Assembly (NCBI GenBank): GCA_937944175.1
Contig: CALDZW010000095.1
Span: 1-14,547, forward strand
From: an uncultured Candidatus Altimarinota bacterium
GTDB taxonomy: Bacteria > Patescibacteriota > Gracilibacteria > BD1-5 > UBA6164
Reading direction: 5' to 3'
DNA: 14,547 nt
Both the position numbers and the translations under genes were made by a program. This document shows, piece by piece, positions 1 through 8,673 of the stretch (position 1 is the stretch's first letter; each line of letters opens with the position of its first letter). The notes under the pieces were generated by a model. That model did no database searches and was not told the origin of the DNA. It saw nothing but the letters and a program-made list of their open reading frames with translations.

Positions 1-69
1 TTCTTACTTACTTCTTAAAAGAGCTCAGTATACTTACATCGTAACATCAGGAACAGTACGTACTTCCGA

Positions 70-98
70 TTTACATATATTACTTTTACATATATAAC
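70..98 (+). promoter_or_regulatory. Candidate promoter of the secreted Lys-rich protein gene
   Basis: A TTTACA box (70-75) and a TATAAC box (93-98) are separated by exactly 17 bp. The predicted transcription start falls only a few bases before the ATG at 108, so the message could be nearly leaderless. The surroundings are very AT-rich, and chance matches are likely in such sequence, so this is tentative. Confidence 0.4.
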
Positions 99-107
99 TA
101 TATAATT

Positions 108-836
108 ATGAACAATAAAATTCTTTCAGCTGTCTTGGTTCTCTGAATAGCAAGTACATGATTTGCATCATTTTCTAGCGCTGATGAAACAACAATAAGT
201 ATTTCAGAAAAGTTTGAAAAAAGAATGGCATCAGTTGAATTAACTGATGAACAAAAAGCAGATATGCTTGCAGCTAAAGACCTTATTATAAAGAAAAAAT
301 CAGGAACTGATTTGACTGAAGCTGAACAAGCTCAACTTGATGAATTGAAAAAAACTCTTCCAAAGAAAGAAGGAAGAAAAGGAAATAAAAAAGGTTGAGA
401 TAAAAAAGGTGGAAAGAAAGGAATGAAGAATCACCTCACTGATGAAGAAAAGGTTTTAGTAGAATCAATGTCTGATGATGAAAAGAAAGCATTTTTTGAA
501 ACAAAGAAAGCAGAACATACAGCAAATAAAGAAGCTAGAAAAACAGTAATGGACAAATTACTAGCAGGAATAGCTCTGACAGCTGAAGAAGAAACTCTCA
601 GAGTGGAAATTGCTACAAAAATGAATGATACAACTAGTGAATCAAAGAAGAAAGGAAGAAAAGGAAATGGTGAAACTAAAGAAATTATGAAAAAATTAGT
701 TAATGGAGAAACTATTACTGCTGAAGAAAAAGCAACACTAGAAGAAATGAAGGCAAAACATGAAGAGAGAAAAATTAAAAAAGAAGAAAAAAAAGCTGAA
801 AGAGAAGCAAAAAAAGCAGCTAAAAATGAACAATAA
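108..836 (+). CDS. Secreted Lys/Glu-rich repeat protein of unknown function
   Basis: This 242-residue protein is not recognised. Two UGA codons in the N-terminal signal region and one at residue 97 must be read as Gly. Starting only at the internal Met106 would lose the signal peptide, so the ATG at 108 is preferred. Residues 1-24 form a hydrophobic signal peptide (VLVLGIASTGFAS) with likely cleavage near SSA-DE, which predicts export. The mature part is highly charged, with about three loose repeats of the form G-x-x-(L/I)-T-x-x-E (around residues 66-93, 154-187 and 198-225). Two of them are followed by the basic signature GRKGN (89-93 and 183-187), and a KKEEKKAEREAKKAAK tail closes the protein. 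It is probably mostly helical. No enzyme motif is visible. It is monocistronic, with a terminator 18 bp downstream. A role in binding polyanions outside the cell is possible from charge alone, but that is speculation. Confidence 0.8.
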
Positions 837-853
837 TTGAGGATATTTGGGTG

Positions 854-880
854 AAAAAAGAGGCTTACAGCCTCTTTTTT
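854..880 (+). terminator. Rho-independent terminator of the Lys-rich protein gene
   Basis: An 11-bp perfect stem (854-864 pairing with 870-880, core GAGGC/GCCTC) with a 5-nt loop TTACA ends in a run of six T. It lies 18 bp after the stop codon, and its A-rich left arm would also let it work on the other strand. Confidence 0.9.
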
Positions 881-937
881 AGTACTTACTTTTTGTTACA
901 TATATATGCTTAAAATAAAATATCATACACAGAAGTA

Positions 938-966
938 TTGTCAAAATAAAATTCTCACTATACTAT
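938..966 (+). promoter_or_regulatory. Candidate promoter of trpS
   Basis: TTGTCA (938-943) and TACTAT (961-966) are separated by 17 bp. An overlapping TATACT lies at a spacing of 15. The ACTATACTAT string around the -10 is the same as in the promoter of the ribosomal stalk operon on the other strand (5546-5574). The ATG of trpS is about 56 bp downstream. Confidence 0.55.
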
Positions 967-1022
967 ATATAAATTAAGAAAATACTCTAAAATTGATACA
1001 TACTATTTACTAATATGCACAT

Positions 1023-2003
1023 ATGACAAAAAAAAGAATCCTGACCTGAATTAAAGCCACTGGTAATGGAATGCATTTATGAAATTACTTTTGAGCAGTA
1101 AAACCTTTATTTGATAGTGATAATTGAATAGATGATATTTTTGTATTCCTTCCTGACCTACACTCACTCACATCTGTACATGATTGAGATACCCTGAGAA
1201 ATAATAGATCAAGATTGCTGTGTGAATTCTTTGCTCTCATGCCTGAAAAATCAGATATTACTGTCTTTGAACAATCAAAAATTACACATATCAACAATAT
1301 AACATGGTTATTATCAAGTGTTACTCCATATTCAATGATGCTGAGAGCCCATAGCTTTAAAGATTCTCAAAACAAAAATTCAGAAATTAATATGGCAACG
1401 TTCAATTACCCTATTCTTATGGCAGCTGATATTATCAGTTATGACATCAATATAGTTCCTGTTTGAAAAGATCAAAAGCAACATTTGGAATTTGCTCGTG
1501 ATATAGCTGGGAATTTTAACAAAACATATAACACTGATATTTTCACTCTTCCAGAACCACAAATTGATGAAACAGTCATGACAATACCATGAACTGATGG
1601 AAGAAAAATGAGCAAATCATATGATAATTTTATTGGTATATTCGATGATGAAAAGACAATGAAAAAAAAGATCATGAGTATAGTCACATGATCTGAATGA
1701 CTTGATGAACCAAAAAACCCAGAAACCTGTAACGTATTTGCAATAATAAAATTATTTGCCTCAAGTGAAAAACAATCAGAAATTGCATCTAAGTATCAGG
1801 CAGGATGATACTGATATTGACATGCTAAACTGGAACTTCTTGAAATGATACTAGAGTATTTCAAAGCACCTAGAGAAAAATATGAACTCTATAGCAAAAA
1901 CCCTGAACCAATAGAACAGCAAATCAAAGAATGAAATGATGTTATGAATACAGTGGCTACAGAAAAATATATGACACTCAAAAAACTCACAGGTTTAGAA
2001 TAG
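1023..2003 (+). CDS. trpS: Tryptophanyl-tRNA synthetase (class I)
   Basis: The enzyme charges tRNA-Trp with tryptophan in the cytoplasm. The 326-residue length is normal for bacterial TrpRS. The nucleotide-binding HIGH-type motif TGNGMHLGNY covers residues 13-22, with Gly20 (HLGN) encoded by TGA. The [18 protein letters not shown] segment (146-163) is the characteristic Trp-binding and dimer region. KMSKS lies at 195-199. At least a dozen UGA codons must be Gly to keep the frame open, while the Trp in ITWLL is UGG, so UGA is not used for Trp here. The ATG at 1023 is the first in-frame start and puts the first strand (KKRILTGIKATG) at the expected distance from the N-terminus. The gene converges on the lipoprotein gene with 9 bp between the stops and no obvious terminator between them. 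Confidence 0.97.
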
Positions 2004-2012
2004 TTTTACCTA

Positions 2013-2396
2013 TTACTCAGCTTCTCATAGAATAATCTTTTTCATTCCAGAGAAATCAACATATGGGTAAGCTGGAAGAATTTCCTCATCAATTCACGCG
2101 ATCAATTCGCTATTAAAAAAAGCTTTTTTCTCTTCATTAGTTAATTCTCAAGAAGGACTTTCAGGAAGCCCTTTTTTGATTATATATAATACAATAACAT
2201 CAACCATTTGTTTTATTTCATCTTTTGACTGTTGAGGAAGATCTTCATATTTTCCAGTGAGTGGAGAAACGCTCACTTCTTGCGTTTCAAGATTCTCAGT
2301 GGTTTTTGTAACTATTTCCTTTTCTGCATTTCCTGTACATCAAGAAAAAATTACAAGAGATAGTCCTATATAGATAATTTTTTTTGCTGTATTCAT
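2013..2396 (-). CDS. Small lipoprotein of unknown function
   Basis: This 127-residue protein has a type II (lipoprotein) signal peptide. A lysine-bearing N-terminus is followed by a hydrophobic stretch (IIYIGLSLVIFSGC) ending in a lipobox, with Cys20 as the predicted lipidated residue. The Gly before Cys20 is encoded by TGA, so the lipobox is visible only under the alternative code. The rest is acidic and soluble, with no domain that I recognise. The motif EEKKAFF in its second half resembles DDEKKAFF in the secreted protein at 108-836. It starts 21 bp after the stop of the SLH-esterase gene on the same strand, so the two are probably co-transcribed and may act together at the cell surface. 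That functional link is inferred only from position. Confidence 0.8.
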
Positions 2397-2417
2397 AATT
2401 GTTATAATAAAAATATA

Positions 2418-3791
2418 TTACTTAGATAGTGTATCAATATTTCTGAAAAAATCTAAAATATCATCACTTCAATTCTTTGGCCAACTATGCTGATCTGTTC
2501 AATAGGTAGCATATGAGTTACAAAAAAACACTGTATTTCCTGAGCTACATGAAGCTTTTTGTGTACATGATTTAATATCTCAAATAGTTGTTTGCTTTTC
2601 TTCACCAGAACATATATTTGTTTCAGTACGGATAGCGTAGGCTCTTTTTCATCATGAATATCAAGCGAGTGGATCTTTTGGAAGATGCATAATGAGACTT
2701 GCTACTGGTCAAGTACATGTTCACCTAAAACCATCACTAGCAACACCTGTCATAGCCCTAATTACATCTCATCTTAGACATGAGACCTTGTTACTCATAT
2801 AGCTTCAAAGAGAGTGTCCAACAGTGAATACTCCATCTCTATCTATACAAAGCTTTTCTGAAACTTCTCTAATTATAGCATCAAATAGTTCTATATTGTC
2901 ATAATCTGACCAACTATATGGTCATGGTCATTTTGCTGCAGGATATGCAACCACAAAATCATTTTGCTTATATCAATATTTCCCCCCTCCTAATTGCATA
3001 TAATCTCTTACCATTATATTACTGTTTGTTCTTCCATGAAAAACAACTGCAAGCTTTGTTTTTTTTCATTTTTTCATTCAAGAAGGAACATAGAGAAGAT
3101 ATTTTCTCTCTACTCATCAAATATCAATTGTATATTCTCATGATTTCATATTTGGGTTGATTCAACAGCCTATAGAATCATAGCCTACTTCCTTTTTTTG
3201 GGAAAATATACGCATCTTGTTAATAACTTCCGCAGCTTGTCATCTTGATATCAGGGTGTTCACAGTATAACTATGTACTGGAATAATACTATGAGTATGA
3301 GCAAATCTTTGATATTTTTCATACCATTTTTCTCACTCTTTTCAATTATCTAGAGAATCTATATCTAAGTCAAAAGCTCTTGCTCCAAATGCAAGAGTTT
3401 CTAATACTGTGACCGTTCAGTTTGGCTTGAATGTTCCATTTTCATATCCTTTTGTAATTCCCTTTCTAACTCATGAACAGATATATTTTGCTTGCCAACT
3501 TGTTGTAGCTACATCAGAAAAACATTTTTGTTCAGGTTCTATAATTTCTGTTTCTGATGCTGACAAAATAATCTTAAGTATTTCTGATCTGGTAATATTT
3601 CCTCTTGGATCAAATATTTTATTATCCGATCAATCTACTCCACTATTCACCTCAACATCATACCCACTCAGAATACCAGCATCCTTTAATTCCAGAATTG
3701 ATTGTTTGTACCAATTATTCTCTATATCAGAAAATGCTGATACATGAGTTATAGTGAACAAGAATAGTACTAAAAATAGTATTTTTTTCAT
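2418..3791 (-). CDS. Surface-anchored SLH-domain esterase (LpqC/feruloyl esterase-like)
   Basis: This 457-residue protein combines a signal peptide (1-19, cleavage after VSA), S-layer-homology-like segments and a hydrolase. The first segment (20-80) has FSDIENNWYKQSILELKDAG and the second (90-140) has FSDVATTSWQAKYI and GYENGTFKPNG. A weaker third lies at about 155-196. From about 219 the C-terminal half matches the polyhydroxybutyrate depolymerase/feruloyl esterase (COG3509-like) alpha/beta-hydrolase pattern. The oxyanion region is FHGRTNS (251-257), the nucleophile elbow GHSLG carries Ser327, the probable acid is Asp373 in KDPLAGYSGG, and His435 lies in HSWP. Eight or more cysteines in the hydrolase half suggest disulfides outside the cell. 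About 30 UGA codons are read as Gly, including the last Gly of GHSLG. SLH domains normally bind cell-wall polymer, so it probably hydrolyses an ester substrate at the surface. The substrate is unknown. Confidence 0.88.
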
Positions 3792-3854
3792 ATAGTTTTA
3801 TAAATAATAATTTGATAACAAATAAATAGTACAAATATATTACGGTTTCACAAC

Positions 3855-3884
3855 AAAAAAACACAAGTTTTTCACTTGTGTTTT
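3855..3884 (-). terminator. Terminator downstream of tRNA-Gln
   Basis: An 11-bp perfect stem (3858-3868 with 3874-3884) and a 5-nt loop are followed, reading the minus strand, by a T-run opposite the A-run at 3855-3860. It lies 14 bp past the CCA end of the tRNA and would end the rplJ-rplL-tRNA transcript. Confidence 0.85.
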
Positions 3885-3898
3885 GGGATGTTGTTTTA

Positions 3899-3972
3899 TG
3901 GTTCGGGATGAGGGATTCGAACCCCCGATCGGGGATTCAGAGTCCCCTGCCTTACCGCTTGGCTAATCCCGA
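3899..3972 (-). tRNA. tRNA-Gln (anticodon CUG)
   Basis: The full cloverleaf can be drawn on the minus strand. The acceptor TCGGGAT pairs with ATCCCGA, the D-arm is GCCAAGCGGTAAGGC, and the anticodon stem GGGGA/TCCCC holds the 7-nt loop CTCTGAA, whose positions 34-36 are CTG. The variable region is short and the T-arm is GGGGG-TTCGAAT-CCCTC. The 3' CCA is encoded in the genome after an A discriminator. The layout closely resembles bacterial tRNA-Gln reading CAG. It lies 70 bp after the rplL stop on the same strand and just before a terminator, so it is probably cut out of the ribosomal-protein transcript. Confidence 0.95.
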
Positions 3973-3976
3973 AAAT

Positions 3977-4031
3977 AAAACCACTCCAATAATAGTCCCT
4001 CTCTGTAAAGAGAGGGGTAAAGGGTGGTTTT
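3977..4031 (-). repeat. Compact nested palindrome between rplL and tRNA-Gln (REP/terminator-like)
   Basis: Terminal inverted repeats AAAACCAC (3977-3984) and GTGGTTTT (4024-4031) enclose a perfect 8-bp hairpin, CCCTCTCT (3997-4004) and AGAGAGGG (4009-4016), with a 4-nt loop. On the minus strand the outer arm ends in TTTTATTTT, so it could terminate or attenuate transcription after rplL. The nested design also resembles dispersed REP or MITE-type palindromes. Only one clear copy is in this window. Confidence 0.55.
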
Positions 4032-4042
4032 ATAATTGTGAA

Positions 4043-4417
4043 TTATACTAATTCAACAGTTGCACCAGCAGCTTCTAATTTAGCTTTTAGTTCATCTGCT
4101 TCTCCAGCTTCACAGTCTTCTTTAACTGCTCATCCAGCATCAGCGATTCCTTTAGCTTCTTTTAGTCCAAGACCTGTAATTTCTCTAATTACTTTAATTA
4201 CAGCAATTTTACCAGCACCTGCATCTTTCAATGAAACAGTTTTTGTTCCACTTTCTTCAGCATCATCACCAGCACCTCCTGCAGCCATCATAACTGGAGC
4301 AGCAGCAGAAACTCCAAATTCTTCTTCCATTGCTTTAACAAGGTCATTTAATTCAACAATAGACAATTCTTTAACTAGATCCATAATGCTTTCAGCATTT
4401 TTACATAATTCAGCCAT
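4043..4417 (-). CDS. rplL: Ribosomal protein bL12 (L7/L12)
   Basis: bL12 forms the flexible stalk dimers of the large ribosomal subunit that recruit translational GTPases. The 124-residue length is normal. The N-terminal dimerisation domain ([20 protein letters not shown]) is followed by an Ala/Gly-rich hinge (about residues 37-50). The C-terminal domain carries the conserved factor-binding stretch [20 protein letters not shown] and ends [12 protein letters not shown]. One UGA near the C-terminus is Gly. Reading it as a stop would remove the last third of the C-terminal domain. It lies 114 bp downstream of rplJ, with no visible terminator between. It is probably translated in excess over bL10, but no ribosome-binding site is seen to explain this. 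Confidence 0.96.
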
Positions 4418-4531
4418 ACGTGTAGTATTATTTTATAAATATATTAATCTAAACTCTTGTATATTTCTATTGAGAGCTAGTGACTGTATTTCTATTGCTA
4501 GAAATACAGGGTACTAATTTTCAATTTTTTA

Positions 4532-5392
4532 CTATGCAGCTGGTTTACCACCATCCAACTCATCTTGCCATTTTTTTAATTCATCCCATTTTCCTTCAGC
4601 TGCCATCTCAGCTTGTTTAGGCCAAGTATCAGTTATATGTGATCCTTTTACTTCAGCAATAATTTCACTAACTTCTTCTGGAGTCTTTTTTGATAGATCA
4701 GCAAAAGTTTTTACTCATCCAGCAACAAGAGCTTCTGAAGTTTTAGGTCCAATTCATTCAACCTTTGTAAGGTCATCAGCTTCATTACTTTCTTCTTTTA
4801 CTTCAGGAGTTTCTTCAGTTTTTGGTTCTTCAGTTTTTACTTCTTCTTTAGCAGGAGCATCTAAATTCCCAAGAGTATCTTTTCCTTTTTCCTCAAGTTC
4901 TTTAGCCGCAGCATCAAAGAATCTTGCAAGTCCAGAAAGTGGTGATTGCATAGAACCAACCAATCTTCCAAGAAGTGTTTCTCTTGATGGCATTCCAGCA
5001 ATCTCAATTGTTTCCTCTTTCCCTTGAACTGCTCATTCAAAGTAAGACATAGTCCATTCCATTTTTTCAAATCAAGGACTTTTTTTCTTCATAAAGTCAT
5101 TAACTTTACCAAGACCAGCAACAGCATCTTCATTTGAGATAACCATAGCAATTTGATTTGGAAGATTAGCATCATCTAATTCAACATCATAAACATCCTT
5201 AAATGCTTTTTTGATAAGAGTTTTTTTAGAAAGAGTAAATGTAGCATCTACTTCTCTTAATTGTACTCTCAAAGCAGTAACATCTTCAACGGTTAATCCA
5301 ATATTAGTAGTAAAACCAACACTATTAGCATCTGTTATAAGAGCTTTTAGGTGAGCTAACACTTCTTCTTTTTTTGTTCTAGTAAGAGCCAT
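4532..5392 (-). CDS. rplJ: Ribosomal protein bL10 with C-terminal helix-hairpin-helix extension
   Basis: bL10 anchors the bL12 stalk on 23S rRNA. Residues 1-172 form a recognisable bL10: the N-terminal MALTRTKKEEVLAHLKALI, the rRNA-binding part with TLSKKTLIKKAF, and a long C-terminal helix (LARFFDAAAKELEEKGK) where bL12 dimers dock. The protein is 286 residues against the usual 165-180. After a charged Glu/Lys/Pro linker (about 181-206) there is a helix-hairpin-helix unit, DDLTKVEGIGPKTSEALVAG (206-225) continuing through KTFADLSKKTPEEVSEI. A Trp-containing tail (WPKQAEMAAEGKWDELKK) follows. The frame is continuous only with UGA = Gly, including the Gly of the hairpin KVEGIG, so this is one protein and not two. 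Extensions of this HhH type are known on other ribosomal proteins, such as some bL21. The function here is unknown, with extra nucleic-acid or protein contacts the natural guess. Confidence 0.95.
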
Positions 5393-5489
5393 TGTTATAT
5401 ATTGTAACTAATTAAAAAATCCAATCTTGTTGATAAACAAAAAAGGATTTATTTTCTTAAAATTGTATTTAGAAAATGTACTTTTGTTG

Positions 5490-5529
5490 TATATCTCGGT
5501 AGGTCTTACATGTGCCTACTGTCTTCAAT
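5490..5529 (-). promoter_or_regulatory. L10-leader-like RNA (autoregulatory site of rplJ-rplL)
   Basis: On the minus strand, GAAGACAGTAGGC is followed 10 nt later by CCTACCGAGATA. The GTAGG/CCTAC stem (5515-5519 with 5499-5503) is flanked by the GAAGACAG and CCGAG sequences typical of bacterial L10 leaders, where the L10(L12) complex binds the kink-turn. It lies about 100 nt before rplJ and just after the promoter. By analogy, excess bL10-bL12 would bind here and repress the operon. No clear leader terminator was seen. Confidence 0.75.
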
Positions 5530-5545
5530 AACTTAATAAGTACAA

Positions 5546-5574
5546 ATAGTATAGTAATTATTTAGATATGTCAA
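5546..5574 (-). promoter_or_regulatory. Promoter of rplJ-rplL
   Basis: On the minus strand a consensus TTGACA (5574-5569) is followed after 17 bp by TACTAT (5551-5546). An overlapping TATACT is at 15 bp spacing. It drives the L10-leader region and is divergent from the promoter of the HD-domain gene. Confidence 0.8.
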
Positions 5575-5610
5575 AATATTTGCAAAAAATTATTTACATT
5601 TGCAATTAGT

Positions 5611-5639
5611 TTGATAAAGAATATATTATAACATATAAT
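5611..5639 (+). promoter_or_regulatory. Promoter of the HD-domain alarmone hydrolase-like gene
   Basis: TTGATA (5611-5616) and a perfect TATAAT (5634-5639) are separated by 17 bp. This gives a leader of about 28 nt before the ATG at 5674. The -35 boxes of the two divergent promoters are only about 36 bp apart, so a shared regulator could act on both. Confidence 0.8.
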
Positions 5640-5673
5640 AAGTTCTTATCAACATTCTAATCTAGTAACACAA

Positions 5674-6591
5674 ATGGTAAGTAGCCTTGATTCAAAAAAG
5701 ACATTCTATGATAATGATTTACTAGATACATCTAATCTAAAAAGAACAGATGCAGCTGACCCAGATATCTGGATTTTTCAATATGAAGTGGATAATATTG
5801 TGAGTCCTTCTGATAAAGTCAGGAAATGATTTAAAAAACTAAAAAATGACACTAAAAAAAAGCTCCAACAAGTGAATCCTGAAGTAAGCGAGAAAGAATT
5901 AGATGAACTTGCTGCACTTTTTTCAGCATTATATGATTTTATGAAATTTAAATTCACTGGTGTGTTTAGGGCTACTTGAGAAAGATACTTTGAACATCTC
6001 AGAGCTGTTGTAGAAAATGTCTTAGAATTCCCAAACCCAAACAAGGAGAAAGTCCTGATTGCTATTCTTCATGATAGTATTGAAGATATTGAAGAAATTA
6101 ATTATGAATTCATAGAGAAATTCTGTAAGTCGAAAAATATAGATTGAAATACTATTGCACTTCCAGTTCAGGCTATTAGTAAAGGAGATTGGAAAGATTA
6201 TCTCAGTACAGATGAAAAAGATGAACCAGAAAAATATAAAAAAGCAGCTAAAAAAAGAAGAAATACTGGCTACTTTAGTCATATGATTTCATTTGATACC
6301 ATGAAAGAATATATCTCTATGCTAGCTGGTAGAAAATGACTTACTCTTTCTGATGATGAAATCATTGCTATTACCCAAAATGCCATTGATGTAAAATTAG
6401 CAGATAGAATACATAATCTCTCTACTCAATGGGATCCCAATAATATAGAAACTGTTGAAAGAAAGATGAAGGAAACTGAGGACTATTTCTTAGAAATTGC
6501 CAAAGAAACAAATCCTGATGCTTACCAAAAAATTATGGTAGAAATTGTGAAATTAAAAGCACTAATTGAAGAATCTAAAAAAACCGCATAA
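5674..6591 (+). CDS. Stand-alone RelA/SpoT-type HD protein (probable (p)ppGpp hydrolase)
   Basis: This 305-residue protein has the metal-binding signature of the RelA/SpoT hydrolase domain. His108 lies in RYFEHLRAV, His133-Asp134 in AILHDSIEDI (with the Glu137-Asp138 pair typical of the HDxxED box), and Asp244 in VKLADRIHNLS. No synthetase, TGS or ACT domain follows, since the protein ends about 55 residues after the last motif. The N-terminal 100 residues are charged and unrecognised. This layout suggests a small alarmone hydrolase of the SAH/MESH1 kind that removes the stringent-response signal, but another nucleotide substrate is possible. UGA codons at several places must be Gly, including the Gly102 just before the first metal-binding His. 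It is divergent from the ribosomal stalk operon and followed at once by a strong terminator. Confidence 0.85.
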
Positions 6592-6623
6592 AAAAATAAA
6601 CTCTTAATCAGAGTTTATTTTTT
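6591..6623. terminator. Bidirectional terminator shared by the HD gene and the atp operon
   Basis: A perfect 13-bp stem (6591-6603 with 6611-6623, AAATAAACTC/GAGTTTATTT core) and a 7-nt loop have A-runs and T-runs at the two ends, so it works on both strands. It starts within the stop codon of the HD gene and its right arm overlaps the last two Lys codons and the stop of atpC. Confidence 0.88.
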
Positions 6624-7046
6624 TAAATCATACAATTTCAATTGAGCAATAGATTTGAGTAATGCATCTTGTGCTTCTATGAACTTAGCCATATCCATTC
6701 TGTCTTTAGAATTAGCAAAACGTTCCATAAGCTTTTCAGCTTCAAGCTTTGCTCTCTCTACTTTTTCTATATCAAGATCAGCAATATCTGTAAGCATATC
6801 TGTAAGAATTTTCATCTCACCTCAATCTATCTCTACTACTCATCTTCAGACTGCAAAATCATCTCTATAACTTACACCATTCTCATCCTTATAGTCTATA
6901 TAGAGAGTTGAAGGCTCTACATAGGTCATAAGTGGTACATGATTTTCAAGAACAGTGATCTCACCCACTCATGTAAGCAAGGTAACCGAAGTTACATTTT
7001 TATTTACAAAGCTCTCTCATTCAAATGATAATATTTTTAACTCCAT
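6615..7046 (-). CDS. atpC: ATP synthase F1 epsilon subunit
   Basis: Epsilon is part of the central rotor stalk, couples gamma to the c-ring and can inhibit ATP hydrolysis. The 143-residue length is normal. The N-terminal beta-sandwich shows GVGEITVLENHVPLMTYVEP, matching the conserved GxxGE-x-H-xP pattern. The C-terminal part (DLDIEKVERAKLEAEKLMER onward) is the expected two-helix hairpin. Five UGA codons are Gly. Under the standard code only the C-terminal helices remain as an ORF. It is the last gene of the atp operon, 105 bp after atpD, with three hairpins in the gap. Its 3' end forms one arm of the terminator shared with the convergent HD gene. Confidence 0.93.
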
Positions 7047-7085
7047 AGGTAATCTGTGTTTAAAAAAATTTTCAATTCTTTTACA

Positions 7086-7143
7086 GGACACACACAAGGA
7101 GTGTCCCCTACATATATTGTAGGGATACCCTTCATGGGTATCC
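7086..7143 (-). repeat. Three tandem hairpins between atpD and atpC
   Basis: Three perfect stems sit side by side. They are GGACAC/GTGTCC (7086-7091, 7101-7106), CCCTACA/TGTAGGG (7106-7112, 7118-7124) and GGATACCC/GGGTATCC (7123-7130, 7136-7143). Stems two and three share bases 7123-7124, so they compete at the junction. No T-run follows on the minus strand, so they are not ordinary terminators. Candidate roles are mRNA 3'-end protection of the atpD message or partial attenuation before atpC. Confidence 0.7.
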
Positions 7144-7151
7144 TGAAATAA

Positions 7152-8639
<1,488 letters not shown>

Positions 8640-8673
8640 AACCAAATTGTAAATATGTAAAAATTATTATTTT

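Noticed and set aside
3409..3747. Plus-strand open frame of about 110 codons
   Set aside because: It lies opposite the SLH domains of the surface esterase, which have family motifs and a signal peptide.
4038..4517. Long plus-strand open frame rich in Ser/Ala/Pro
   Set aside because: It is the antisense of rplL (bL12), whose conserved sequence is clear on the minus strand.
4754..5070. Separate small genes within the rplJ region
   Set aside because: They are fragments produced by treating UGA as a stop. With UGA = Gly one 286-residue bL10 covers the region.
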